Source of the DNA: an uncultured Rhodobacter sp.
GTDB taxonomy: Bacteria; Pseudomonadota; Alphaproteobacteria; Rhodobacterales; Rhodobacteraceae
Assembly (NCBI GenBank): GCA_945952585.1
Contig: CAMFII010000001.1
Coordinates: 124,001-188,000 of the forward strand
Length of the DNA: 64,000 nucleotides
Reading direction: 5' to 3'
Made by a program: the position numbers and the translations under genes. Positions 8,827-17,595 of the stretch are shown in pieces (positions within the stretch are counted from its first letter, which is position 1; every line of letters begins with the position of its first letter). The notes under the pieces were generated by a model. It was given only the letters and a program-made list of their open reading frames with translations, did not search any database and was not told the DNA's origin.

Positions 8827-10020
8827 TCATGCCAGGGCCTCGGCGATGCGGGCCGCGAGTTTGCGGGCGACCTGATCCTTGGTCATGCGCGGCCAGGTTT
8901 CCGCACCCTCGGCACTGATGAGCGTGATGGCATTCTCGGTCCCGCCCATGATGCCGGTCTCGGGTCGCACGTCGTTGGCCACGATCCAGTCGCACCCCTT
9001 GCGGGCACGCTTGGCGGTGGCGTGGTCGATCACCGCATCGGTTTCGGCTGCGAAGCCCACGACAAGGCTTGGGCGCCCGGTCTTGCGCTGCGCAATCGTG
9101 GCCAGGATGTCTGGGTTTTCGGCGAATTCGAGCGCGGGCGGCTTGCCGGAGCCATCCTTCTTCATCTTTGATCCTGCGGCGTTGGCCACACGCCAGTCGG
9201 CCACCGCGGCGGCAAAGACAGCGGCATCGGCCGGCAGCGCTGCCTCGACCGCCGCGAGCATCTCGCGCGCCGTCTCGACCCGTACCACGGTCACGCCTGC
9301 GGGCGGCGGCACGGTCGCGGGGCCGGTCACAAAGGTGACACGCGCCCCAAGGGCGGCAAGCGCGGCCGCAAGCGCCGTGCCCTGCGCACCGGACGAGCGG
9401 TTGGCAATGTAGCGGACCGGGTCGATCGGCTCGTGGGTCGGGCCAGAAGTGACCAGCACATGACGCCCGGCCAGCGGCCCGCTGCCAAAGGCCGCCTCGA
9501 TGGCCGCGACGATTTCCAGCGGTTCGGCCATGCGACCGGGGCCGAACTCGCCGCAGGCCATTGCGCCGTCGTTAGGACCGACAAAAAGCACGCCATCGCC
9601 CTGCAAGGTCGCGAGGTTGCGCTGCGTCGCGGGGTGGGTCCACATGCGCACGTTCATGGCCGGGGCGACAAGCACTCGGGTGTCGGTCGCAAGCAGCAGG
9701 GTCGAGGCGAGATCGTCGGCCCGCCCTCCAGCCATCTTGGCCATGAGATCGGCCGTGGCCGGCGCGACCACGATCAGGTCAGCCACGCGGCTGAGCTGGA
9801 TATGCCCCATCTCGGCCTCGTCGGTCAGGTCGAAAAGGTCCGTGTAGACCTTCGCCCCCGCGAGGGCCGAAACCGAAAGCGGCGTCACGAATTCTGCGCC
9901 AGCCTTGGTCAGCACCGGGGTGACGCTGGCCCCACGCTCGGTCAGGCGGCGGATCAGATCGAGCGCCTTGTAGGCCGCGATCCCGCCGCCGATGATCAGG
10001 AGAATACGTTTGCCGAGCAT
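8827..10020 (-). CDS. coaBC: Bifunctional phosphopantothenoylcysteine decarboxylase / phosphopantothenate-cysteine ligase
   Basis: Carries out two successive steps of coenzyme A synthesis: CTP-dependent ligation of cysteine to 4'-phosphopantothenate, and FMN-dependent decarboxylation to phosphopantetheine. The N-terminal CoaC flavoprotein domain (residues 1-190) has GGGIAAYKA, the PAMN motif (APAMNVRMW) and the catalytic Cys in AMACGEFGPGRM. The C-terminal CoaB domain carries TSGPTHEPIDPVRYI and NPDIL. The length of 397 aa is standard. ATG 10020 (MLGKRILLI) is preferred to an upstream TTG at 10056. Confidence 0.96.
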   Translation of the reverse strand: MLGKRILLIIGGGIAAYKALDLIRRLTERGASVTPVLTKAGAEFVTPLSVSALAGAKVYTDLFDLTDEAEMGHIQLSRVADLIVVAPATADLMAKMAGGRADDLASTLLLATDTRVLVAPAMNVRMWTHPATQRNLATLQGDGVLFVGPNDGAMACGEFGPGRMAEPLEIVAAIEAAFGSGPLAGRHVLVTSGPTHEPIDPVRYIANRSSGAQGTALAAALAALGARVTFVTGPATVPPPAGVTVVRVETAREMLAAVEAALPADAAVFAAAVADWRVANAAGSKMKKDGSGKPPALEFAENPDILATIAQRKTGRPSLVVGFAAETDAVIDHATAKRARKGCDWIVANDVRPETGIMGGTENAITLISAEGAETWPRMTKDQVARKLAARIAEALA

Positions 10021-10092
10021 GCTCGCCCTCTGACCCGGGACTATCGTCCCAAGCAATAGGGTGACGGGCCGCCGAACTCAATCCGCAAGGGC

Positions 10093-10971
10093 CTAGCCGA
10101 GCAGGGCGCGGATTTCAGGTGATTGGGAGGTCAGCGACCGGCGCAGCTTGGTAAAGGCCGCGGCTTCCAGCTGCCTGACCCGTTCCTTGGACAGGCCGAG
10201 CTCCTCGCCTAGGCTTTCAAGCGTCCGTGGCTCATCCCGCAGCTTGCGTTCTGCGACGATGAACCGCTCACGACGGTTCAGCCCCTGCATGGCGGAGACC
10301 AGCCACTCGCGCAGGCGCGCCGCGTCATGAGTCTGCGCGACGCGTGTTTCGGCCTGGTCGCTGTCATCCTCAAGCGAATCGATCCACTCGCGTCCATCCT
10401 CGTCAGACGACTGGGTCGCATTCAGCGAAAAGTCATTTCCGGACAGGCGCCCTTCCATCATTTCGACATCGGCAAGCGGCACACCCACCTCGCGCGCGAC
10501 GAGTTCGCGAAGCTGGTGCGTGTCGAGCTTTTCGCCCCGCTGCGCCGCCTCGCGCTCCAGCTTGGCCTGGACACGGCGAAGATTGAAGAACAGCGACTTC
10601 TGGCTGGAGGTGGACCCTGTTCGCACCATGGACCAGTTGCGCATGACGTAGTCCTGGATCGACGCCTTGATCCACCAGACGGCATAGGTCGAAAACCGCA
10701 CGCCGCGATCCGGGTCGAACTTGTCTGCAGCCTTCATCAGGCCAAGGCTCGCCTCCTGGATCAGGTCGTTCATCGGCGCGCCGTAGCGCTTGAATTTCGC
10801 CGCCATCGAGATGGCGAGGCGCATGTAGGCCGTCACCAACCGATGCAGCGCCTGCTCGTCCCGTCGGTCGCGCCAAGCATAGGCAAGCTGCAATTCAGTT
10901 TCGGCATCAAGAAGCTCGGCGCGCATTGCTTGGCGCGACAGGGTTTGGTCGTTATATGCGTCCAAGGCCAC
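10093..10971 (-). CDS. rpoH2: RNA polymerase sigma-32 factor, RpoHII type
   Basis: A heat-shock and oxidative-stress sigma factor of 292 aa. Region 2 includes NDLIQEASLGLMKAADKF and the promoter-melting stretch FSTYAVWWIKASIQDYV. The RpoH box lies around QKSLFFNLRR, and the region 4 helix-turn-helix is LGLSKERVRQLE. The C-terminal sequence resembles RpoHII of Rhodobacter rather than RpoHI. The GTG at 10971 is chosen because it gives the usual family length and has GAGG upstream; longer frames run into the divergent cobU region. In Rhodobacter sphaeroides rpoHII is transcribed by RpoE, and a matching promoter candidate lies at 11006-11035. Confidence 0.93.
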   Translation of the reverse strand: MALDAYNDQTLSRQAMRAELLDAETELQLAYAWRDRRDEQALHRLVTAYMRLAISMAAKFKRYGAPMNDLIQEASLGLMKAADKFDPDRGVRFSTYAVWWIKASIQDYVMRNWSMVRTGSTSSQKSLFFNLRRVQAKLEREAAQRGEKLDTHQLRELVAREVGVPLADVEMMEGRLSGNDFSLNATQSSDEDGREWIDSLEDDSDQAETRVAQTHDAARLREWLVSAMQGLNRRERFIVAERKLRDEPRTLESLGEELGLSKERVRQLEAAAFTKLRRSLTSQSPEIRALLG

Positions 10972-11005
10972 GGCAGAACCTCGTTTCTTGAAATGCGTAC
11001 AATCA

Positions 11006-11035
11006 ACTCTACGAAGGTGGGGAATGTTCGGATCA
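11006..11035 (-). promoter_or_regulatory. Candidate RpoE (ECF sigma) promoter of rpoHII
   Basis: Read on the minus strand, TGATCC (11035-11030) is followed after 18 bases by TAGAGT (11011-11006), about 35 bases upstream of the rpoHII GTG. TGATCC is the -35 element recognised by the RpoE family of Rhodobacter, with a -10 beginning TA about 18 bases away. The -35 box overlaps the start of the divergent cobU gene, so the two promoters are interlocked. The match is by eye only. Confidence 0.55.
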
Positions 11036-11581
11036 ATTCCCATATCCGATACATGTAATTTTGCACTTGTCATTGGCGGAGCGCGTTCCGGTAAGTCGGT
11101 TATTGCTGAAACGCTCGTCAAACAGGCAGGTTCCCGCCGCCGTTACATCGCTACGGCCGAAGCCTGGGACGACGAGATGCGCCAACGCATCGCTGATCAT
11201 CGACAGCAACGCGGCGAAAACTGGCTGACGGTCGAGGCGCCGCTGGATCTTTCCGGGGCCTTGGCCGAGGCGCAGCCTGGCGAGGTCGTGCTGGTCGACT
11301 GCCTGACCCTCTGGCTGACCAATCACTTCCTGGCAGAAAGCGATCTTGCCGCCGAGACTGACCGGCTCATGGCTGCTCTCAAGGCCTGTGCGGCCCCTGT
11401 GGTGCTGGTCACGAACGAGGTGGGCTTGAGCATCGTGCCCGAGAATGCCTTGGCCCGCCGGTTCCGCGACGCGCAGGGTCGGCTCAACCAGAGGGTCGCG
11501 GCAAGCGCCGGACTGGTCGTCGGGGTGATGGCCGGCCTGCCCTTCGCGCTCAAGGGCAAGCTGCCCGAGGGGCTGGCATGA
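11024..11581 (+). CDS. cobU: Adenosylcobinamide kinase / adenosylcobinamide-phosphate guanylyltransferase
   Basis: A bifunctional enzyme in cobalamin nucleotide-loop assembly: it phosphorylates adenosylcobinamide and then transfers GMP to give adenosylcobinamide-GDP. The 185-aa product has the P-loop GGARSGKS (residues 18-25), the guanylyl-accepting histidine in RIADHRQQR (His59) and the Walker B-like VLVDCLTLWLTN. ATG 11024 has GGTGGGGA upstream. It overlaps the next gene by ATGA, forming a two-gene cobalamin unit. Cobalamin is the cofactor of the ethylmalonyl-CoA mutase encoded at 44995. Confidence 0.95.
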   Translation: MFGSIPISDTCNFALVIGGARSGKSVIAETLVKQAGSRRRYIATAEAWDDEMRQRIADHRQQRGENWLTVEAPLDLSGALAEAQPGEVVLVDCLTLWLTNHFLAESDLAAETDRLMAALKACAAPVVLVTNEVGLSIVPENALARRFRDAQGRLNQRVAASAGLVVGVMAGLPFALKGKLPEGLA

Positions 11582-12156
11582 CCCGTTTCTGGTGGGTGCG
11601 GCACGGTCCGACCCATGCCAAGACCATGGTCGGCTGGTCGGACCTTCCGGCCGACCTGTCCGACCGGGCGGCGATCGGACGACTGCGCGACTATCTGCCC
11701 CCGGTGGCCACAGTCATCTCGTCAGACCTGTCCCGCGCCGTCGCCACGGCCGACGCCGTCCAGCGGGGCGGCGTCCGCCTGCCGCATGATCCCGATCTGC
11801 GCGAGATCCATTTCGGCGCCTGGGAGCTACGCAGCCATGCCGAAATCTCGGCCGAGGACGAGCAGCTGGCCCGGGCGTTCTGGGAATGGCCGGGGGACAT
11901 CTGCCCACCCGGCGGGGAAGGCTGGAACCAGCTTTCGTCAAGGATCGAGCGGGGCGTCGACCGGCTGATCCAGGCGCATCCGGATGGCGATGTCGTGGTC
12001 GTCGCCCATTTCGGCGCCATCCTGGCGGCCCTGCAACAGGCAACCGGAATCACCGCGGTCGAGGCCTTCGGACATCGCATCGACCCGCTGTCGGTCACAG
12101 AGTTGACCCATGATGAAGGCCGATGGTCCGTCGGGCGGATCAATCACCGGCCTTGA
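11578..12156 (+). CDS. cobC: Histidine phosphatase, probable alpha-ribazole phosphatase
   Basis: A phosphoglycerate-mutase-fold phosphatase of 192 aa. The catalytic RHG motif is in WVRHGPTHAK, the second catalytic His is in VVVVAHFGAIL, and the acidic residue is in LREIHFGAWE. The 4-base overlap with cobU implies a role in cobalamin lower-ligand assembly, dephosphorylating alpha-ribazole 5'-phosphate or the final cobalamin phosphate. The family is promiscuous, so the specific substrate rests on context rather than on sequence. Confidence 0.8.
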   Translation: MTRFWWVRHGPTHAKTMVGWSDLPADLSDRAAIGRLRDYLPPVATVISSDLSRAVATADAVQRGGVRLPHDPDLREIHFGAWELRSHAEISAEDEQLARAFWEWPGDICPPGGEGWNQLSSRIERGVDRLIQAHPDGDVVVVAHFGAILAALQQATGITAVEAFGHRIDPLSVTELTHDEGRWSVGRINHRP

Positions 12157-12241
12157 TGCCGCACTTCAAGATAATTCGTTTTCCTGATCGCTTCGACCTG
12201 TCTAGCTTCCGGCACGTCCCTGATCGACCGGAGAGCGCCGC

Positions 12242-13117
12242 ATGACCTACGACCTCGCCATAGGCGACCGCGCCTATTCCAGCTGGAGCCTGCGGGGCTG
12301 GCTGTTGTTCGACGCCTTCGGCATCCCGGTCCGCACCCGCTCTGCCCGCCTTTACACCAAGGAGTTCTCCTCGTTTCTGGCCGAGTATTTCCCGGCCCGA
12401 ACCGTGCCGGTCATGCGGACGCCCGAGGGGGCAGTGGTTCCGGAAAGCCTCGCGATCGCAGAGGAACTCGCCAGCCGCCACCCCGAGGCCGGGCTTTGGC
12501 CGTCTGACCCGAAGCACAGGGCCGTCGCCCGCGTCCTTGCGGCCGAAATGCATGCGGGCTTCGTTGCGCTGCGCAACCACTGCCCGATGAACCTGCGCGT
12601 CAGCTACAGCGATTGCCAGCCCACCGAAGCCGTGCTGGCCGACCTGGCCCGCCTGGAAGAGATTTGGGCCTGGGCACGCCGTGAGACGAGGTCGACGGGC
12701 CCGTGGCTCTGCGGCGCCTATAGCGCCGCCGATGCTTTTTACGCGCCGGTCGCGACGCGGATCGCGACCTACAACCTGCCCGTCGGTCCCGAAGCGCAGG
12801 CCTATGTCGATGCGCATCTTGCTCATCCCTCGTTCCGCCGCTGGCGGGCCATGGGGATGATCGACGGCGCCGATCAGGATTTCTACCGCCGCGACTATCC
12901 GCGCCGGCCCTGGCCAGGCCCAAAACCGTTGATGGCGCAGGTCATCGACTTCCGGCCGGCTGAGAACGAAGCCTGCCCCTATTCCGGCAAGCCCGTGACC
13001 GACGTGCTGGAGCTGGACGGGCGCGTCTGGGGGTTCTGCAACCCCTTCTGCCGCGACAAGACCGCAGCCGATCCCGAAGCGTGGCCCAAGTTCATGGCGA
13101 TGCTGGCGGCCGCTTGA
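12242..13117 (+). CDS. Glutathione S-transferase family protein with C-terminal cysteine-rich (TRASH-like) domain
   Basis: A 291-aa protein. Residues 1-80 form the thioredoxin-like GST N-terminal domain (RAYSSWSLRGWL around the active site; TVPVMRTPEG is the cis-Pro segment; ESLAIAEEL binds glutathione). Residues 90-215 form the helical C-terminal domain. The last 50 residues add a segment with Cys245, Cys266 and Cys270 (C-x20-C-x3-C), the spacing of TRASH-like metal-binding modules, within ACPYSGKPV and GFCNPFCRDK. The start is supported by GGAGAG upstream. Glutathione conjugation or stress-related reduction is likely; metal sensing or binding by the extra domain is inference. Confidence 0.85.
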   Translation: MTYDLAIGDRAYSSWSLRGWLLFDAFGIPVRTRSARLYTKEFSSFLAEYFPARTVPVMRTPEGAVVPESLAIAEELASRHPEAGLWPSDPKHRAVARVLAAEMHAGFVALRNHCPMNLRVSYSDCQPTEAVLADLARLEEIWAWARRETRSTGPWLCGAYSAADAFYAPVATRIATYNLPVGPEAQAYVDAHLAHPSFRRWRAMGMIDGADQDFYRRDYPRRPWPGPKPLMAQVIDFRPAENEACPYSGKPVTDVLELDGRVWGFCNPFCRDKTAADPEAWPKFMAMLAAA

Positions 13118-13123
13118 AGACCG

Positions 13124-14302
13124 CTACCACTTGAAGCGGGCGCCGAAGAAGAAGGCGTTCGAGTCGTCATAGGCGATCGTCGCGGTCGAGGCCGAATAGG
13201 TCCGGTAGGCCGCGTAGATCTCGGTATTCCAGCTGATGACGCTCTGGACGACCGAAATCGAAGCTGAGCTGCTGTCGGCACCCGCCGCGAAGATGTCATT
13301 GCCTTGGTAGTAGTCGACGGCGAAGGCCGTCTTGCCCCAGCTCACGAGATCGGCAAGCCAGCCGACCTTGACGTACCAATAGGTGCCAGTTCGAACCTCG
13401 TTGTCCGAACTCGCTGCCGCCAGGGTTAGGTTCAGCCCGGTCGGCTTGTGCAACACAGAGGCGGAGCCATCGAGGGTGGTCACTGTCGCACTGTCGCCGA
13501 CGGCCCAGGAATACGCAGCCTGGGCAGCGTATTTGAAGTCGCCCGCTTCACCCTCGTAAGCGACCGCAACGTCATAGAGCGGATCATTCTGTACGGCCTG
13601 AACGGCCGACAGTTGATCCTGGCCATAGGACGTGCGGAACGTGAAGCCGTTGAAGGACGGCGTATCGTAGCGCAAGCGGACTTTCCGGCCCAAACCATTG
13701 TAGTCCTTGAACGCATCCTTGATCTTCACCTTGGACAGCGTTCCATCTTCGAGACGCAAGAGCTGCCCGCCCGCCAGATCCTGCACGGCGACGCCTTGCG
13801 TCACGGTTGTGCCGGAAAGATCGACCTTCGCAGTATCGTTGGAGGCCATGTTGCCCTGACCGAGATAGAACGAACCGTAGGTTTCGTTCGTCAACTTGTT
13901 GTCGATCTGGCGGATGTTGGCATTTGTGAACATGTAGGCGTCGGAGGGGGGCGACGGTTGCAGGATGCTCGCCGTAGAGGTCGAGAAGGGCGCGTACTGA
14001 AGTTCGAGCGTGCCGAGATATCTCCAACTGTCGCCGATCTTGGCGTTGTAGGTCAGGCCGACACGGGTATTGGAGTTGTTGTTGTCGATCAGGCCATAGG
14101 ATTCGTTCACCAGCCCGTCGTCATAGCTCAGCACGCCCTTGTTGATCTGGCCGTAGAAGCGCAGCACGCTGTCGTTGGGGAACTTGAGTTCAACCTTTGG
14201 CAACGGCTTTGGGTCGGCAAGGGCAGGATCGCCAATGGTCAATCCGGCTCCTGCTATCATCGCGGTCAATGCAGTCGCGAACGTCGTCTTGTGATTGCTC
14301 AT
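13124..14302 (-). CDS. Outer-membrane porin (tandem copy A)
   Basis: A 392-aa general-diffusion porin of the gram-negative porin superfamily. The signal peptide ends ALA before the mature DPKPLPKVELKF. The mature barrel shows alternating beta strands (VLRFYGQINKGVLSYDDG, RVGLTYNAKIG) and ends with Phe-Lys-Trp, the terminal aromatic typical of outer-membrane barrels. ATG 14302 is chosen by signal-peptide quality and an AGGGG upstream; an in-frame ATG further out would spoil it. It is about 85-90 percent identical in protein to the neighbour at 14678, so the pair arose by tandem duplication. The two differ most in the signal peptide and in short loop segments. Confidence 0.92.
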   Translation of the reverse strand: MSNHKTTFATALTAMIAGAGLTIGDPALADPKPLPKVELKFPNDSVLRFYGQINKGVLSYDDGLVNESYGLIDNNNSNTRVGLTYNAKIGDSWRYLGTLELQYAPFSTSTASILQPSPPSDAYMFTNANIRQIDNKLTNETYGSFYLGQGNMASNDTAKVDLSGTTVTQGVAVQDLAGGQLLRLEDGTLSKVKIKDAFKDYNGLGRKVRLRYDTPSFNGFTFRTSYGQDQLSAVQAVQNDPLYDVAVAYEGEAGDFKYAAQAAYSWAVGDSATVTTLDGSASVLHKPTGLNLTLAAASSDNEVRTGTYWYVKVGWLADLVSWGKTAFAVDYYQGNDIFAAGADSSSASISVVQSVISWNTEIYAAYRTYSASTATIAYDDSNAFFFGARFKW

Positions 14303-14677
14303 CGTCTTGCCCCTAGGAACCTCGAAATCGCGCACATCGCCTGGCGTTGAAGACCGGATGGGAACGATCGAGTTGCTCATAGACACAAATCTTGACGGCC
14401 CCTTGAACCGCTCGTGACAGTTTCACCTCACGCGCCGAACCTTCCGCTTCTGCGCGGGGCGCCCTTGTTTTCCAGCGCGCTCCAAGCATGCGCGGGTGTG
14501 CTGCACCACGCCCTGATTAGTTGAGGAGAGACCTGTGGGGGCACGCTCATGCCGCATGCGAAAGTGTCGAGGTAGCAGGGCAACGTCGCGCCAAACTTTC
14601 CTGAATCTACTTTGGTCGGCCGGCCCGACAATGCGGAGAACCAGGTGCGAAACCGGAGTCGCGAAAGGTTCGCACCT
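14303..14677. other. Intergenic region between the two porins
   Basis: These 375 bases carry no open frame that looks like protein. They presumably hold the promoter and leader of porin copy A on the minus strand and the 3' trailer of copy B. I see no clear -35/-10 pair, hairpin terminator or remnant of a third porin. Confidence 0.5.
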
Positions 14678-15853
14678 TCACCACTTGAAGCGGGCGCCGA
14701 AGAAGAAGGCGTTCGCGTCGTCATAGGCGACCGTCGCGGTCGAGGCCGAATAGGTGCGGTAGGCCGCATAGATCTCGGTGTTCCAGCTGACTATGCTCTG
14801 GACGACCGAGATCGAGGCCGTGCTGCTGTCGGAACCCGCCGCGAAGATGTCATTGCCCTGGTAGTAGTCGACGGCGAAGGCGGTCTTGCCCCAGCTGACC
14901 AGGTCGGCGAGCCAGCCGACTTTCACATACCAGTAGGTGCCAGTCAGCGTCTCATTATCCGAACTGGCGGCCGCCAGCGTCAGGTTGAGCCCGGTCGGCT
15001 TGTGCAGCACAGAGGCGGAGCCGTCGAGCGTGGTGACGGTGGCGGTGTCTTCGACGTTCCAGGAATAGGCAGCCTGGGCGGCATACTTGAAATCCCCCGC
15101 CTCACCTTCATAGGCGACCGCGACATCGTAGAGCGGGTCATTCTGCTCCGCCGCATTAGACGAAAGCTGATCCTGGCCATAGGAGGTGCGAAACGTGAAG
15201 CCATTGATCGAGGGCGTATCGTATCGGACGCGCACCGCTCGGCCCAATCCGTTGTAATCATTGAAGGCTGTCGAAATCTTGGTCTTCGACAGGGTGCCAT
15301 CTTCTTCCCGAAGGAGCTGCCCGCCCGCCAGATCCTGCACCTCGACCCATTGCGTGACCGTCGTGCCCGAAAAATCGACCTTGACCGTATCGTAGGACGC
15401 CATGTTGCCCTGACCGAGATAGAACGAACCATAGGTCTCGCTGGTCAGCTTGTTGTCGATCTGGCGGATGTTCGCGTTGGTGAACATGTAGGCGCTGGAG
15501 GGGGGCGTTGGCTGCAGGATGCTCGCCGTCGAGGTCGAGAACGGCGCATACTGGAGTTCCAGTGTGCCAAGATATTTCCAGGAGTCGCCGATCCTTGCAT
15601 TGTAGGTCAGGCCGATCCGGGTGTTGGAGTTATCGTTGTCGATCAGCCCGTAGGTCTTGCTCACCTGACCGTCGTCGTAACTCAGCACGCCCTTGTTGAT
15701 CTGACCATAGAAGCGCAGCACGCTTTCGTCGGGAAATTTCAGTTCCACCTTCGGCAGCGGCTTGGGATCGGCCCGCCCAGGAACTGGAGCCAGAAACCCT
15801 GCCCCAAGCAGCGCAAGGCTCATGGCAGCGGCATGCCCGCCCTTCCTGATCAT
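14678..15853 (-). CDS. Outer-membrane porin (tandem copy B)
   Basis: A 391-aa porin paralogous to the gene at 13124. The mature protein begins DPKPLPKVELKFPDES and ends ARFKW. The signal peptide (MIRKGGHAAAMSLALLGAGF...GRA) is unrelated to that of copy A, although the mature proteins are nearly the same. ATG 15853 has a G-rich Shine-Dalgarno; the open frame extends to 15967 but reads as non-coding. Both genes lie in the same orientation without an intervening gene, and they may be differentially regulated variants of one channel. Confidence 0.92.
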   Translation of the reverse strand: MIRKGGHAAAMSLALLGAGFLAPVPGRADPKPLPKVELKFPDESVLRFYGQINKGVLSYDDGQVSKTYGLIDNDNSNTRIGLTYNARIGDSWKYLGTLELQYAPFSTSTASILQPTPPSSAYMFTNANIRQIDNKLTSETYGSFYLGQGNMASYDTVKVDFSGTTVTQWVEVQDLAGGQLLREEDGTLSKTKISTAFNDYNGLGRAVRVRYDTPSINGFTFRTSYGQDQLSSNAAEQNDPLYDVAVAYEGEAGDFKYAAQAAYSWNVEDTATVTTLDGSASVLHKPTGLNLTLAAASSDNETLTGTYWYVKVGWLADLVSWGKTAFAVDYYQGNDIFAAGSDSSTASISVVQSIVSWNTEIYAAYRTYSASTATVAYDDANAFFFGARFKW

Positions 15854-16080
15854 CCCCTGCCCCCGAAAGCCCGCTTGCGCAGCCGTCACTTGACCGGCGC
15901 GAACAGACATCGCCGATTCGTCGCAGCCAAGTCCATCAATAGTTCGCAGAATCACGATGACTGCCAAGCTCTTGGTTCACCACTGGAAATGGCATTGACG
16001 CGTCAGGCCCGCCACGTCCCGATCGCGTTAACCATTCATCAAGAAGTTTCCATCACCCCTGTCTCATAGGAGAAAGGCCA

Positions 16081-17595
16081 TTGGCTGCACGCGCCCACAC
16101 TGTCGCATTCGAGGGCGTCGAGGCCCGCCCGGTGGAGGTGCAATGCGCCGTTGCACCGGGCCTTCCCGGATTCACCCTTGTCGGCCTGCCTGACAAGGCG
16201 GTCTCGGAGGCCAAGGAAAGGGTGCGGGCGGCGTTGTCGTCCATGTCGATCGCCCTGCCGTCGAAACGGATCACGATAAACCTCTCTCCGGCTGACCTGC
16301 CCAAGGAGGGGTCGCATTTCGACCTGCCGATCGCCCTTGCGGTCCTGTCCGCGCTTGAAATCCTGCCGCGGGACGCGGTCGATGGCAGCGTGGCCCTGGG
16401 GGAATTGTCGCTTGACGGGCGGATCGTGCCGGTGATCGGCGCCCTGCCCGCCGCGCTTGCCGCAGCCGAGCAGGACCGCAGCCTGATCTGTCCGCGCGCC
16501 TGCGGGGCCGAAGCGGCCTGGGTCGGCGCGACGCCGGTCTTCGCCGCCGCCTCGCTGGACGAGGTTGTGCGTCATTTCACCGGACAGTCGATCTTGCCAC
16601 CGTCCGAGGCTGGCGAGGTCCTGCCGCCCGCTACGGGCCGCGACCTGCGCGAGGTCAGGGGACAGGAACGGGCGAAGCGCGCGCTGGAAATTGCGGCTGC
16701 CGGCCGGCACCACATGCTGATGATCGGTTCGCCCGGCTCGGGCAAATCGATGCTGGCAGCGCGATTGCCGGGTATCCTGCCGCCTCTTACGGCAGTCGAG
16801 GCGCTCGAAACCTCTATGATCCATTCGCTGGCCGGTCTTCTGACCGATGGCGGAATTTCGCGCCAGCGGCCGTTCCGTGAACCGCATCACACCGCCTCGA
16901 TGGCCGCCATCGTCGGTGGTGGCAAAGGAGCCAAACCGGGCGAGATCAGCCTTGCCCACAACGGGGTTCTGTTTCTGGATGAGTTTCCGGAGTTTCCGCG
17001 GGCCGTGCTTGAAACCCTGCGCCAACCGATCGAAACCGGCGAGGTCATGGTGGCGCGGGCGAATGCCCATATCCGCTACCCCTGCCGCTTTCTGCTGGTC
17101 GCCGCCGCCAATCCCTGCCGCTGCGGCTATCTTGCGGAACCCGAGCGGGCCTGCAGCCGCGCGCCAGCCTGCGGCGAGGATTACCTAGGGCGCATCTCCG
17201 GTCCGCTGATGGACCGGTTCGACCTGCGCATTGACGTTCCGCCGGTTGCCTATTCGGACCTCGACCTGCCCGCGAATGGCGAAAGCTCCGCGACGGTGGG
17301 CGAGCGGGTGGCCAAGGCAAGGGCGATCCAGACCGAACGGTTCGCGGCGCATCCCGGGATGCGTGTCAACGCCGATGTCCAGGGCGACCTCCTGGACGAG
17401 ATCGCCGTGCCCGACGCCGAAGGCAGGGCGCTCTTGTCGCGCGTGGCCGAAAGGTTCGGCCTGTCCGCGCGCGCCTATCACCGCATCCTCCGGGTCGCCC
17501 GGACCATTGCCGATCTCGACGGGTCCACGAGTGTCCGCCACCCCCATTGTGCCGAGGCGATCAGCTACCGGCTTTCGGCGCTGAGCAAGGGTTAG
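16081..17595 (+). CDS. comM: YifB/ComM-family Mg-chelatase-like AAA+ ATPase
   Basis: A 504-aa AAA+ protein. In naturally competent bacteria ComM is a hexameric helicase that helps branch migration of incoming DNA; in others its role is not settled. The N-terminal ChlI-like domain (ARPVEVQC, GLVGLPDKAV region, residues 1-120) is followed by the Mg_chelatase AAA core with Walker A GSPGSGKS, Walker B FLDEFPEF and a cysteine cluster ANPCRCGYLAEPERAC. The start is a TTG at 16081 with AGGAG 8 bases upstream; this gives the conserved N-terminus. It ends immediately next to the convergent gshB stop. Confidence 0.94.
   Translation: MAARAHTVAFEGVEARPVEVQCAVAPGLPGFTLVGLPDKAVSEAKERVRAALSSMSIALPSKRITINLSPADLPKEGSHFDLPIALAVLSALEILPRDAVDGSVALGELSLDGRIVPVIGALPAALAAAEQDRSLICPRACGAEAAWVGATPVFAAASLDEVVRHFTGQSILPPSEAGEVLPPATGRDLREVRGQERAKRALEIAAAGRHHMLMIGSPGSGKSMLAARLPGILPPLTAVEALETSMIHSLAGLLTDGGISRQRPFREPHHTASMAAIVGGGKGAKPGEISLAHNGVLFLDEFPEFPRAVLETLRQPIETGEVMVARANAHIRYPCRFLLVAAANPCRCGYLAEPERACSRAPACGEDYLGRISGPLMDRFDLRIDVPPVAYSDLDLPANGESSATVGERVAKARAIQTERFAAHPGMRVNADVQGDLLDEIAVPDAEGRALLSRVAERFGLSARAYHRILRVARTIADLDGSTSVRHPHCAEAISYRLSALSKG

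Noticed and set aside
13124-15853. Porin duplication as an insertion-sequence or transposon product
   Set aside because: No terminal inverted repeats, transposase or target-site duplication is seen; a simple tandem gene duplication explains it.
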